Shown one piece after another: positions 27,703 through 38,293 of a DNA stretch of 64,000 bases. The stretch lies in assembly GCA_947385375.1 (NCBI GenBank), contig CANDKR010000002.1, positions 90,959 through 154,958 of the forward strand, read 5' to 3'. The notes below the pieces were generated by a model. It saw only the letters and a program-made list of their open reading frames with translations. It had not been told where the DNA came from and did not search any database. A program made the translations under genes and the position numbers. Within the stretch, counting starts at the first letter, position 1. Every line of letters begins with the position of its first letter. The DNA comes from an uncultured Clostridia bacterium. Its GTDB lineage: Bacteria; Bacillota; Clostridia; TANB77; CAG-508.

Positions 27703-28437
27703 ATGAATAATCACTTTATAGCTATTTTTGTCGGAGTAATTATGCCATTTATTGGAACAACTCTTGGAGCTTGTGTTGTATTATTATTTAAAAACAAAAT
27801 AAATGAAAAATTTAATAAAGTATTTTTAGGTTTCAGTAGTGGAGTAATGATTGCAGCATCTTGTTGGTCACTTATTATCCCATCGATTGAGATGGCAGAA
27901 GAGCAGGGGATAATAGCATGGCTGCCAGCTTGTATAGGAATTTTAATAGGAAGTTTTTTCATACCTATTTGCGATAAATTTATTAAGTACCAAAAAGATA
28001 ATTTATACTTAGCAATCACTCTTCATAATATACCAGAAGGAATTGCAGTAGGTGTTGCGCTTGCTAGTGCTTTATATGGCGATTTTGAAACAGCGATTAT
28101 ACCAGCACTTATACTTAGTATGGGAATTGCAATACAAAATTTTCCAGAAGGTGCAGCTGTATCTTTACCACTTAGAAGTAGAGGAATGAGTGTAAAAAAA
28201 GCTTTTGGTTTAGGAGTTCTTTCAGGAGTAGTTGAGCCAATTGCGTCTTGTATAACTTTAGCATTTTCGTTTATTCTAGAACCAATGTTACCATATCTTT
28301 TAGCTTTTGCAGCAGGTGCTATGATTTTTGTAGTAGTAGAAGAATTAGTGCCAGCCTTTAAAGGAGAAAAGTTAGGTACTTATGCACTTGTAATTGGTTT
28401 TATAATAATGATGATATTAGATGTAGCTTTGGGATAA
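27703..28437 (+). CDS. ZIP-family divalent metal transporter
   Basis: 244 aa with about eight membrane segments. Helix IV has HNIPEGIAVG and helix V has QNFPEGAAV, the metal-binding positions of the ZIP family, with Asn replacing the usual His at the start of the second motif as in many GufA-type members. Likely imports zinc or another divalent cation into the cytoplasm. RBS GAGGTGA is 7 nt upstream. Transcribed alone or as a distal gene of the exporter cluster. Confidence 0.93.
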   Translation: MNNHFIAIFVGVIMPFIGTTLGACVVLLFKNKINEKFNKVFLGFSSGVMIAASCWSLIIPSIEMAEEQGIIAWLPACIGILIGSFFIPICDKFIKYQKDNLYLAITLHNIPEGIAVGVALASALYGDFETAIIPALILSMGIAIQNFPEGAAVSLPLRSRGMSVKKAFGLGVLSGVVEPIASCITLAFSFILEPMLPYLLAFAAGAMIFVVVEELVPAFKGEKLGTYALVIGFIIMMILDVALG

Positions 28438-28444
28438 AAGATAC

Positions 28445-28473
28445 TTGACAATCGTATTAAAAATATGTATAAT
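28445..28473 (+). promoter_or_regulatory. Consensus sigma-A promoter
   Basis: TTGACA (28445-28450), exactly 17 bp, TATAAT (28468-28473): a perfect match to the vegetative consensus. It directs transcription into a 37-codon ORF. Confidence 0.9.
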
Positions 28474-28506
28474 AATAATGTATTTTTTGTTAAGGCAGGA
28501 TTTATT

Positions 28507-28620
28507 ATGGAAAAGTCACTGATGATAATTAACAATATAAATCACAAGGGTAAGCTATATGAAGCTTATTCAATTTTGGTAAATCAAAAACAAGGAATAA
28601 TAGCATATAAGGGAAGATAG
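28507..28620 (+). CDS. 37-residue small protein (putative)
   Basis: The ATG at 28507 follows GGCAGGA by 6 nt and opens a 37-codon frame ending at TAG 28618-28620. The product starts MEKSLMIINNINHKGKLY and ends IIAYKGR; it is basic and amphipathic, with no membrane helix. The frame sits between a perfect consensus promoter and a hairpin that overlaps its stop codon, so it is transcribed as a short independent unit. It could instead be an untranslated small RNA. No family recognised. Confidence 0.5.
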   Translation: MEKSLMIINNINHKGKLYEAYSILVNQKQGIIAYKGR

Positions 28621-28635
28621 TATCATACTATCTTC
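28613..28635 (+). terminator. Terminator of the small-ORF transcript
   Basis: Nine-bp stem GAAGATAGT / ACTATCTTC with a 5-nt loop, followed by TTATTATTTT. Confidence 0.75.
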
Positions 28636-28667
28636 TTATTATTTTGTAATTTTCCTTGAAAATATAA

Positions 28668-29951
<1,284 letters not shown>

Positions 29952-29969
29952 TTTGAAATAAAATTGTAA

Positions 29970-30003
29970 AAAATAGGAGTATGATAAATACTTCTATTTT
30001 TTT
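29970..30003 (+). terminator. Terminator after purA
   Basis: Thirteen-bp stem with one wobble (AAAATAGGAGTAT / ATACTTCTATTTT), then a T-run. Confidence 0.85.
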
Positions 30004-30014
30004 ATTTAAAAATA

Positions 30015-30043
30015 TTGAAAAAAATGGAGAAATGAAATATAAT
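30015..30043 (+). promoter_or_regulatory. Predicted promoter of the LCP gene
   Basis: TTGAAA (30015-30020), 17-bp spacer, TATAAT (30038-30043). Confidence 0.65.
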
Positions 30044-30092
30044 GTGCGTGGATGTACAAAAGAAATTTAAAATAAAAAAGGAAGATTTTTAA

Positions 30093-31173
30093 GTGGGTAA
30101 ACATAGTAAAACTAAAATTCAATTATTTAAGTCTAGAAAATCGTTTATTATGATGACTATTGTGCTTATAATAATACTTTTTTTAGGCGTAATGTCAGGA
30201 ACATATATTTATAGAGCAAATGGAAATATACAAAATGCAGCTTTAGATATGATGGCAGATATTATAGGAACAGATGAGCCAATATCAGTACTTATTTTAG
30301 GTGTTAGTGAAGATATAGATACAGCTTTGACAGATACCATGATGCTTGCTAGCTATAATCCTAAAACACAAAATGCTTTTGTCATTTCAATACCTAGAGA
30401 TACTTATATTGGTAAAAATAAGGCTAAAGCAAACGGCTTTGATAAAATAAACGCACTATATTCAATAAATCCTAAAAAGACAGTTTCAGCAGTAGAGAGC
30501 TTAACTGGAATAAAAATAGATAATTATGTAGTTGTAAAAAACTCAGTCTTAGTAGATTTAGTTGATGCAATAGGCGGAGTTGAGTTTGATGTTCCTATAA
30601 ATATGAAATATGATGATGATACACAAGATTTGCATATTGACTTAAAAAAAGGTGTTCAAATTTTAAGTGGAGACCAAGCAGAACAGCTTGTTAGATTTAG
30701 ACATTCAAACCCAGATGCAAATGGTAAAATGACAACATATCCAAGTTCTTATGGAGCAGACGACTATGGAAGAATGAGAACTCAAAGAGAGTTTATGAAA
30801 GCAACAGCGACTCAGCTTGCAAGCTGGAAAAATGTAGGAAAATTAAAAGATATAACAGAAGCTGTTTTTAATAATCTTGAAACAGATATGAGACTTACAC
30901 AAATAATTAGCTATATACCAAGTATGCTAAAGCTTAATACTGAAACTTTGAGAATGGAGCAATTACCTCGGTGTTTCAGATCAAATAAATGAAATATGGT
31001 TTTATTTGGCTAATACAGATGATACTTGTGAGCTTGTAAATGAACTTATGCTTAGCTTACAATTAGATGAAGCAGAACTTGCTAAAATGTATACACCAAT
31101 AAAAGATATGCCTATTGTGGCGGATAACAAAGAAATTGCAGGAACTGCAAATAATAAAAATGAAGTAAAATAA
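30093..31173 (+). CDS. LytR-CpsA-Psr (LCP) protein, full length requires +1 frameshift at CGG
   Basis: LCP enzymes transfer undecaprenyl-linked glycopolymers such as teichoic acid to peptidoglycan. Residues 1-292 (GTG at 30093 to CCT 30966-30968) contain a membrane helix (about 19-40) and the LCP core: the ILGVSED-type start, SIPRDTYIG, KINALY, and VRFRHSNPDANGKM-type arginine motif. In frame zero, CGG at 30969 leads to TGA after seven codons. Skipping C30969 gives GGT GTT TCA and 67 more residues ending at TAA 31171-31173, restoring the expected LPGV...INEIWFYL-type end (359 aa). The interruption is one extra C, identical in type to two others in the window. Confidence 0.85.
30969..30971 (+). 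other. CGG codon at +1 frameshift site (LCP gene)
   Basis: Context CCT CGG TGT in frame zero; CCT (C) GGT GTT in the frame that continues the protein. See the matching sites at 44314 and 51080. Confidence 0.85.
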
Positions 31174-31182
31174 TAGATATTA

Positions 31183-31213
31183 GAGCTTAAGATTTTCTTA
31201 AGCTCAATTTTTT
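31183..31213 (+). terminator. Terminator after the LCP gene
   Basis: Nine-bp stem GAGCTTAAG / CTTAAGCTC with loop ATTTT and a T-run. It supports the transcript running to the end of the shifted frame. Confidence 0.9.
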
Positions 31214-31239
31214 GTCACTTACTTGTCACTTTATATAAT
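31212..31239 (+). promoter_or_regulatory. Promoter of the ABC-FtsX/two-component operon with direct repeats
   Basis: TTGTCA (31212-31217), 16-bp spacer, TATAAT (31234-31239). The sequence TTGTCACTT occurs twice with 11-bp spacing (31212 and 31223), a pattern typical of OmpR-family response-regulator sites, so the operon's own regulator may bind here. Confidence 0.6.
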
Positions 31240-31278
31240 TTATAATAAACTTGTAAATGAAATTTAAGGAGAAAGTTT

Positions 31279-31950
31279 ATGGAAATTTTAAGAGTAGAAA
31301 ATTTAACAAAGATTTATGGTAAAGACCAGACTAAAGTTGTAGCTTTAGATAATGTTTCTTTTACTATAAACAAAGGCGAATTTGTAGCCATAGTAGGTGC
31401 AAGTGGTAGTGGAAAATCAACACTTCTTCATATAATGGGTGGAGTTGATAGACCAACTAGTGGAAAAGTTTTTATTGACGGGAAAGACATATACAAGTTT
31501 AATGATGATGAACTTGCAATCTTTAGAAGAAGGCAAGTAGGACTTATATATCAATTCTATAATTTAATACCAATTTTAAACGTAGAAGAAAATATCACAC
31601 TTCCTTTTGATTTAGATAATCGTAGTGTAAAAAAGGAAAATTTAGATAAGTTAATCAAATCTTTAGGTTTAGAAGGCAGAAAAAATCATTTGCCAAATGA
31701 GTTATCAGGTGGTCAGCAGCAAAGAACTTCAATAGGTAGAGCTTTAATTACAAATCCAGCAATTATTTTAGCCGATGAACCTACAGGAAACTTAGATTCA
31801 AAAGCAAGTGATGAAATTGTGGAATTACTTAAAAAATCAAACAGAGAATATAATCAGACAATAATTATGATAACACACAACTTAGAAATTGCTAAAAATG
31901 CTGACAGGATTATTAAAATCGAAGATGGAAAAATTGCTAAGGGGGTCTAG
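31279..31950 (+). CDS. ABC transporter ATPase (MacB/BceA-type)
   Basis: 223 aa. Walker A GASGSGKST, the Q-loop region YQFYNLIPIL, signature LSGGQQQRTSIGRAL, Walker B IILADEPTGNLD and an H-loop in MITHN place it in the MacB/LolD/BceA class that powers FtsX-type permeases. RBS AAGGAGA is 8 nt upstream. The permease gene starts 3 bp downstream, and a response regulator and sensor kinase follow, the layout of antimicrobial-peptide sensing and detoxification modules. Confidence 0.95.
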   Translation: MEILRVENLTKIYGKDQTKVVALDNVSFTINKGEFVAIVGASGSGKSTLLHIMGGVDRPTSGKVFIDGKDIYKFNDDELAIFRRRQVGLIYQFYNLIPILNVEENITLPFDLDNRSVKKENLDKLIKSLGLEGRKNHLPNELSGGQQQRTSIGRALITNPAIILADEPTGNLDSKASDEIVELLKKSNREYNQTIIMITHNLEIAKNADRIIKIEDGKIAKGV

Positions 31951-31953
31951 AAT

Positions 31954-34500
31954 ATGAATGTTCTTAGTAAATTATCTATTAAAAATTTGATGTTAAATAA
32001 GAAAAGAACTATTAGTACTATAATAGGTATTATACTTTCAGTAGCTTTAATCTGTGGTGTTGCAACTTTATCTACAAGTATGCAAGAAACTTTAATTCAA
32101 AATGCGATAAATGAATATGGATATTATCACTTGAAGATAGCAGATGTTCAAAAAAGTGATATAGAAGTTTTTGAGAATAATCGAGATATAGACAATGTTT
32201 TGAAAATTGGAAGAGTAGGAGATGCTGTTATAAATAACGATAATAGTGATAGTATTACATTTTTTAGAATTTTCTCAATGTCAGAACAAAATTTTAATGA
32301 GTTAAAGCTTAGCCTTGCTGAGGGACGATTTCCTGCTAATGAAAATGAAATAGTAATAAATAAAAATATTGTTACTAATGCAGCTATTGATTTAAAAATT
32401 GGAGATACAGTCGAATTTAATTTAGGTGAGATAGATTTTACAGAAGAAGGTGAAATGGTAATTTCTTCTTCTGAAATAAAAAGTTATAAAATCGTTGGAA
32501 TAATAAATAGACCTAACAGAAGCTTTGAAAGTTATGATGCCCCATATACTGTGATAACTAGTGATTTTGATACAAAAGAAAATGATGTGTATATTACTTT
32601 AAAAAATCCAAAAGAATATAAGAGTTCTATTCCTGAAATACTAGGTGGCAAGGATTATGAAGATATAAATGAAAATAGATCTCAAATGAAATATCCGGAT
32701 TTTGAAATAAATAGAGAATTATTGAGATGGGAGCAATTTGCTTTTTCAGACTCAACAGTAACTATGCTATATTCAGTTGTTGGAATTGTACTATTTGTAA
32801 TTATCTTTACTAGTGTATTTTGTATAAGAAATTCTTTTGCAATTGCTACTACAGAGAAAATAAAAATGTATGGAATGCTTGCATCTGTTGGAGCAACTAA
32901 AAAACAGATTAGACATAATGTAATTTTTGAGAGTATGATTTTAGGAATTATTGGAATACCTTTAGGGATTTTATCAGGTATATTCGCAATATTTGTATTA
33001 CTTAAAATAGTAAATGGTTTAATCGGTGGTTATGTACTTGCTTATGTTGAAGGGATAATCTTTAAAGTTACACTTACACCAATAATAATTTCAGTAGTTT
33101 TAGGAGTAATTACAATATACTTATCTGCAATTTCTTCTGCCAGAAAAGCTTCTAAAGTTAGCCCAATAGATAACTTAAGAGGAAGCCAAGAAATTCATCT
33201 AAAAGGCAAAAAACTAAAAACTCCAAAGATTATTTCAAAAACTTTTAAAACAGGTGGAGTGCTTGCATATAAAAACCTAAAGAGAAGTAAGAGAAAATAT
33301 AGAACAACAGTAATGTCTATTGCAGTCAGTATCTTTATATTTATAACCTTAAATGCCTTTATTACAAATGCTTTTGAATTGTCAGGTGGCTATTATGAAA
33401 CTTATGATTATAATTTTTGGGTGCAAGGATTTGATAGGGATGAAGCTAGAGAAGATTTAGTCGAAGAAATAGTAAAACTTGACAATATAGACGAATATTA
33501 TATTACTTATAATGGTAATTATTTAGAAGTTAGTGATGAGTCTAAAGTAAATAATGAAGATGGCGTAGGAATGATAGATGAAGAAACTTATGATGAAGAA
33601 AAGGAAGAGTTTGTTAAGACAGGGAAGAGATATTGTGGTACAACAATAGTTGGACTTGATGATGAAACTTTTAAGAAATATACTAACAAAATTGGCGCAA
33701 ATTACGATAAGATAAAGGATAAAGCTATTTTATGCGATACTTATAGTTATTATGATTCAAATACTGAAAAAATGAAAAATTTAAGAAGATATTATGTTCA
33801 GGAAAATGATTCTATACAGGGTGAAATACATTCTAGACTTGAATATGTAAAAGCAGAATTTAAAATTGGTAAAATCACAGATATTAAACCTTATGGTTTT
33901 GAAAGTTATGATATGCCAGGTGGTTTCTTAGTATTAAATGAGAAATATACTAAGGATATAGAACTTAATATAAATAGAGTTTTAATTCAGTCTGAAAACA
34001 CAGAACAGCTAGAAAAAGATGTAAAAGCAGTAGATTATGATTTGTTTGTAAGAAATTATGAGGCAGAAGCAAGAGAACAAAATGGAATGGTTATGGTAGT
34101 AAGTATTTTCTTATATGGATTTATCTCAGTAATCACATTAATTGGTGTAACCAATATATTTAATACAATAACTTCAAATATGGAACTTAGACAAAAGGAA
34201 TTTGCTATGCTAAAAAGTATTGGTATGACTAAGAAAGAATTTAATAATATGATTAACTTAGAAACTCTATTTTATGGAACAAAAGCATGGATATATGGAA
34301 CAATACTAGGTTTAATTGGTACCTTTGCTTTATATACGGCTTTTGATGTAAAAATGGAACAAGAAATGTATATACCAGTTATACCAATTATAATTTCTGC
34401 AATATTTGTTTTCATGTTTATATTTATCATAATGAGATATTCAATAGCTAAAATTAATAAACAAAATACTATTGAAACAATAAGGAAAGAAAATATTTAA
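31954..34500 (+). CDS. FtsX-family ABC permease with two MacB-like halves
   Basis: 848 aa. Each half has one helix, a large extracytoplasmic domain, then three helices: about residues 18-38, 40-265, 270-400; and 450-470, 475-690, 705-840. The helices end in the FtsX-typical SARKASKVSPIDNLR and YSIAKINKQNTIETIRKE. The size and duplicated plan fit permeases that extrude or act on membrane-active peptides or lipids in the outer leaflet without moving them through a channel. Coupled to the ATPase gene by 3 bp. Confidence 0.92.
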   Translation: MNVLSKLSIKNLMLNKKRTISTIIGIILSVALICGVATLSTSMQETLIQNAINEYGYYHLKIADVQKSDIEVFENNRDIDNVLKIGRVGDAVINNDNSDSITFFRIFSMSEQNFNELKLSLAEGRFPANENEIVINKNIVTNAAIDLKIGDTVEFNLGEIDFTEEGEMVISSSEIKSYKIVGIINRPNRSFESYDAPYTVITSDFDTKENDVYITLKNPKEYKSSIPEILGGKDYEDINENRSQMKYPDFEINRELLRWEQFAFSDSTVTMLYSVVGIVLFVIIFTSVFCIRNSFAIATTEKIKMYGMLASVGATKKQIRHNVIFESMILGIIGIPLGILSGIFAIFVLLKIVNGLIGGYVLAYVEGIIFKVTLTPIIISVVLGVITIYLSAISSARKASKVSPIDNLRGSQEIHLKGKKLKTPKIISKTFKTGGVLAYKNLKRSKRKYRTTVMSIAVSIFIFITLNAFITNAFELSGGYYETYDYNFWVQGFDRDEAREDLVEEIVKLDNIDEYYITYNGNYLEVSDESKVNNEDGVGMIDEETYDEEKEEFVKTGKRYCGTTIVGLDDETFKKYTNKIGANYDKIKDKAILCDTYSYYDSNTEKMKNLRRYYVQENDSIQGEIHSRLEYVKAEFKIGKITDIKPYGFESYDMPGGFLVLNEKYTKDIELNINRVLIQSENTEQLEKDVKAVDYDLFVRNYEAEAREQNGMVMVVSIFLYGFISVITLIGVTNIFNTITSNMELRQKEFAMLKSIGMTKKEFNNMINLETLFYGTKAWIYGTILGLIGTFALYTAFDVKMEQEMYIPVIPIIISAIFVFMFIFIIMRYSIAKINKQNTIETIRKENI

Positions 34501-34506
34501 GCTTTG

Positions 34507-34524
34507 GGGAGGTAGACACCTCCC
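34507..34524 (+). other. GC-rich hairpin between permease and response regulator
   Basis: Seven-bp stem GGGAGGT / ACCTCCC with an AGAC loop, right after the permease stop. No T-run follows, so it may act as an mRNA stabiliser, processing site or partial attenuator within the operon. Confidence 0.55.
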
Positions 34525-34559
34525 TTAAATTATTATATAATCTTTTAAGGAGGTAAGTA

Positions 34560-35222
34560 ATGAAAGTTTTATTAATAGAAGATGATGAAATAATTGCAAA
34601 AGGTCTAAAATATTCTTTTGAGCAAAATGGCTATGACATAATTTGTAAAACTACTAAAAAAGATGCTAGTTGGTTTTTACAAACTGATACAGCAGATTTT
34701 GTGATTTTAGATATAAACTTACCAGATGGAAATGGTTTTGAATTATATAAAGAAAATGTAAAAGACTTGAACTTGCCGACTATATTTCTAACAGCAAGAG
34801 ATGATGAAAATGATATTGTGAAAGGATTAGAGCTTGGCGCAGATGACTACCTTACAAAACCTTTTTCAACAAAAGAATTAATGGCAAGAATTAAGAAAAT
34901 TATGCTACGCGAAAATAAAAATGTTTGTATAGATGTTGCGGATATAAGTTTTAATACTGATAAGCTGGAAGTATATAAAGGCAAGAAAAGATTAGAATTA
35001 ACAAGTTTAGAGATTAAGATTTTACAATTATTATTTAATAATCTTAATAAGGTAGTAACAAGAAGCGAGATAATAGATAAAATTTGGGAATGGACAGGAA
35101 ATGATGTAAATGATAATACAGTAACAGTTTATTTAAAGAGAATACGTGAGAAAATTGGAACAGATATTATTATAACAATAAAAGGCGTTGGATATAGAAT
35201 AGACAAAATCGAGGGGAATTAA
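34560..35222 (+). CDS. OmpR-family response regulator
   Basis: 220 aa. The receiver domain has the acidic pair EDDE, phosphoacceptor Asp in FVILDINLPDG and the TKPFS lysine. The C-terminal winged helix has VTRSEIIDKIW and the typical TVTVYLKRIREKI recognition helix. RBS AAGGAGG is 7 nt upstream. One base separates it from the sensor kinase gene. It probably controls the ABC operon upstream, whose promoter carries 11-bp direct repeats. Confidence 0.95.
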   Translation: MKVLLIEDDEIIAKGLKYSFEQNGYDIICKTTKKDASWFLQTDTADFVILDINLPDGNGFELYKENVKDLNLPTIFLTARDDENDIVKGLELGADDYLTKPFSTKELMARIKKIMLRENKNVCIDVADISFNTDKLEVYKGKKRLELTSLEIKILQLLFNNLNKVVTRSEIIDKIWEWTGNDVNDNTVTVYLKRIREKIGTDIIITIKGVGYRIDKIEGN

Positions 35223-35223
35223 G

Positions 35224-36435
35224 ATGAACAATAAATTAATTTATCTAAAATATTTATTTGTAAGCTTGGTAATAGTTTTAGTTTTTAATATTTTTTGCGT
35301 TTTTTTATACAAGTATGAATATAGAACTTATAACACTAACTTTAATATGAAATTAAATGAGATAATTTTTGCTGTAAGTGAGAAATATCCAGATATAGAC
35401 AAAACCGAACTAATTAAAATCTTAAATTCTAACAATAAATATGAAGATAGTATTTTAAGAGAATATGGAATTGATATAAATGACGATGCTTTTGTCCTAA
35501 AAAATGATATAGAGTTCGAGCAATTCATTAAAATAAATATTATTACAGTAACAAGTCTAGGGATAGTTTTGATTACAATTTTTGTTATATATAATTATCA
35601 AAAAGACAGAAAACTTAAAGAAATACAAAATTACTTAGAAGAAATTAATAAAAAGAATTATAAGTTAGATATAGAAGATAATAGAGAGGGAGAGCTTTCT
35701 ATATTAAAAAATGAAGTATATAAGACTACTGTGTTTTTGAAGGAACAAGCTGAGAATTCTATGCAAGATAAAATTAATTTGAAAGATTCTATCTCAGATA
35801 TATCACATCAATTAAAAACACCACTTACTTCAATTTCTATTTTACTAGATAATATAATAGAAAATCCTAATATGGATACAGCTACTAGAAATGAGTTTGT
35901 AAAGGATATCAGGAGAGAGATAATTAATATTAACTTTCTTGTACAAGCATTACTTAAGCTTTCAAAATTTGATGCAAATGCAGTAGAATTTATAAATAAA
36001 GAAGTAAATATAAAGCAGATGTTAGATAGTGCAGTTAAAAATATTATGCCACTTTGTGATTTGAAGAAGGTAGAAATTGAATTAATCGGCGACGATAAGG
36101 ACAAGCTAGTATGTGATGAGAGATGGCAAATTGAGGCAATTTCAAATATATTAAAAAATTCTGTTGAATATTCAAATGCAGGAGATACTATATATGTTAA
36201 GTTTAAAGAGAATAATTTATATACACAAATTGATATAAAAGATAGTGGTAAAGGGATTGATAAAGAGGACTTACCACATATTTTTGATAGGTTCTATAAA
36301 GGTAAGAATTCTTCTAAAAACAGCATAGGAATAGGCTTAGCACTTAGTAAGACTATTATTGAAAAAAGTGGTGGAAACATATCAGCAGAATCAAAATTAG
36401 GTGAGGGAACTAGTTTTGTTATAAGATATTTTTAA
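35224..36435 (+). CDS. Sensor histidine kinase
   Basis: 403 aa. Two membrane helices (about residues 10-30 and 98-120) enclose a short extracytoplasmic loop of about 70 aa. The cytoplasmic part has the H-box DISHQLKTPLTSI, N-box ISNILKNSVEYS, G1 DSGKGID, F-box HIFDRFYKG and G2 GIGLALSK. Partner of the preceding response regulator. A small input domain next to an FtsX-type transporter suggests that the transporter helps in sensing, as in Bce-type systems. Confidence 0.94.
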   Translation: MNNKLIYLKYLFVSLVIVLVFNIFCVFLYKYEYRTYNTNFNMKLNEIIFAVSEKYPDIDKTELIKILNSNNKYEDSILREYGIDINDDAFVLKNDIEFEQFIKINIITVTSLGIVLITIFVIYNYQKDRKLKEIQNYLEEINKKNYKLDIEDNREGELSILKNEVYKTTVFLKEQAENSMQDKINLKDSISDISHQLKTPLTSISILLDNIIENPNMDTATRNEFVKDIRREIININFLVQALLKLSKFDANAVEFINKEVNIKQMLDSAVKNIMPLCDLKKVEIELIGDDKDKLVCDERWQIEAISNILKNSVEYSNAGDTIYVKFKENNLYTQIDIKDSGKGIDKEDLPHIFDRFYKGKNSSKNSIGIGLALSKTIIEKSGGNISAESKLGEGTSFVIRYF

Positions 36436-36467
36436 TGAAATCTTAATAATTTTCGTATTTACAAATA

Positions 36468-36496
36468 TTTACAAAATGCGACAATGGTGATATAAT
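36468..36496 (+). promoter_or_regulatory. Promoter of the MacAB-like exporter operon
   Basis: TTTACA (36468-36473), 17-bp spacer, TATAAT (36491-36496), followed by the RBS AAAGGAGA of the adaptor gene. Confidence 0.7.
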
Positions 36497-36534
36497 AATT
36501 GATTAGATGACTAATAGTAAAAGGAGATTTTTTA

Positions 36535-38277
36535 ATGGAAAAGCTAAAAAAATCAAAGAAGAAAATTATTATTGCAATTATTGTAGTTTTAATTCTAGTT
36601 TCTATAATATCAAGTTTCTTTAAAAAAGAAGAAGTTACAGAACCAGAATTTGATACAGTAGCAATAGAGAAGCAAACACTAACAACTACTATCAGTAGTA
36701 CAGGAAAAATCACAACTGAAAATTCTAAGAATGTGACAAGTCAACTAATGAATCATAAAATTACAGGAGTTAATGTAAAAGTAGGAGATACAGTTAATGT
36801 AGGAGATGTGCTTTGCACTTTTGATACAGCAGACTTAGCTAGAACTGTAAGTGATTTACAAGCATCAGTTAATGCAACAAATGTAGGAAGCCACGAAACA
36901 CTTTTAGCAACTGAAAGAGCTGTTCAAGATGCTGAAAGAAGTAGAAATTCTACATTAGACGGACTAAAACAGCAAGCAGATTTAGCAAAACAAGAATACG
37001 ACAATCATAATACTCCGCTAATGAATAATAAAGCTGATTTAACTAATAAACAAAATGAAATTTCAAATTTACAAAATCAAGTAGCAAGTCTAAGTAATAG
37101 TGCAAATTTAGCAAAAGCAGCAGTTGATACTGCTACAATAGAGAGAAATACTGCTAAAGCTAGTTATGATACAGCAGAAGCTAAAGTAAATGGTATTCAA
37201 GCAAGCTTAGATGCTGCAAATGCTGATCCAAGTCAAGCTGGATTAGTTGGTGGTTTACAAATTGATTTAAATAATGCAAAAAATGAAAGTATTGCAAAAA
37301 AACAAGAACTTGATGCTAAAGAGCAAGCATTATCTGTTAAAACAAATGAGTATAATACACAAAATAAAAACTTACAAGATGTTACAGGAAAAATAGGAAC
37401 TTTACAAACTGATATTAATAAGCTATCAGTTAGTATCCCAGCGCAAGAACAAGCTGTAAATGCTTTAAGAGACGCATATAACAAAGCTCAAAAAGCTTAT
37501 GATGATACATCAGCTACATTAAATAATCAAGTAGCAAACGCACAAGGACAACTTGAAAGTGCAAGAGCACAAACAAGTGTAAGCACACTTACAGTTCAAG
37601 AGCAAATAACAGCATATCAAAAACAATTAGAAGATACAAACCTTAAATCAACAGTAGCAGGTACTGTAACAGCAGTAACAGCTAAAGCAGGAGATTATTA
37701 CACAGGTGGAAGTTTAGTTACAATAGAAGGCGCAGAGAGTTTTATTGTTGAGTCAGAAATTGATGAATATGATATTGCAGATGTTAAAGTAGGAATGGAA
37801 GTTAGTATAAAAACTGATGCAACAAGAGATGAACTTTTAGAAGGACAAGTAATTTCAGTAGCACCAGCAGCAACTAGTAGTGTTGCCTCTTCTCAAATGG
37901 CAGCTGCTGGAATGTCTTCAACTGGAACTTCAGGAAGTGCAACTTATACAGTTAAAGTTGCAATAAATACTCCAAACGATAGATTACGTTTAGGTATGAA
38001 CTCTAAAATTAGTATTATAACAAAGAAGAGTGAAAATGTATTAACAGTTCCTTATGATGCAGTTACAGAAAAAGAAGATGGTACAAAGATAGTAACATTA
38101 ATAAGGGATGATAATAGTGAAGAACAAATACCTGTAACTATTGGATTAGAGAGCGGATATTATACAGAAATTTCTAGTGATAAATTAAAAGAAGGTTTGA
38201 AAGTTAAAATTCCAAAAGTATCAGGCGGTGGAATAGATGATTTATTAAATTCAATGGGCGCAACAGCTGGAATGTAA
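36535..38277 (+). CDS. HlyD/MacA-family efflux adaptor
   Basis: 580 aa. One N-terminal membrane helix (about residues 9-28), a lipoyl-type half (NHKITGVNVKVGDTVNVGDVLCTFD), a long Ala/Gln/Asn-rich coiled-coil hairpin (about 110-350), the second lipoyl half (LKSTVAGTVTAVTAKAGDYY) and beta-barrel domains, ending in a Gly-rich tail. The hairpin is longer than in typical Gram-positive MacA proteins. The following ATPase and permease complete the exporter; in a Gram-positive it would bridge membrane and wall. Confidence 0.93.
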   Translation: MEKLKKSKKKIIIAIIVVLILVSIISSFFKKEEVTEPEFDTVAIEKQTLTTTISSTGKITTENSKNVTSQLMNHKITGVNVKVGDTVNVGDVLCTFDTADLARTVSDLQASVNATNVGSHETLLATERAVQDAERSRNSTLDGLKQQADLAKQEYDNHNTPLMNNKADLTNKQNEISNLQNQVASLSNSANLAKAAVDTATIERNTAKASYDTAEAKVNGIQASLDAANADPSQAGLVGGLQIDLNNAKNESIAKKQELDAKEQALSVKTNEYNTQNKNLQDVTGKIGTLQTDINKLSVSIPAQEQAVNALRDAYNKAQKAYDDTSATLNNQVANAQGQLESARAQTSVSTLTVQEQITAYQKQLEDTNLKSTVAGTVTAVTAKAGDYYTGGSLVTIEGAESFIVESEIDEYDIADVKVGMEVSIKTDATRDELLEGQVISVAPAATSSVASSQMAAAGMSSTGTSGSATYTVKVAINTPNDRLRLGMNSKISIITKKSENVLTVPYDAVTEKEDGTKIVTLIRDDNSEEQIPVTIGLESGYYTEISSDKLKEGLKVKIPKVSGGGIDDLLNSMGATAGM

Positions 38278-38293
38278 ATATAAGGAGTACTAA

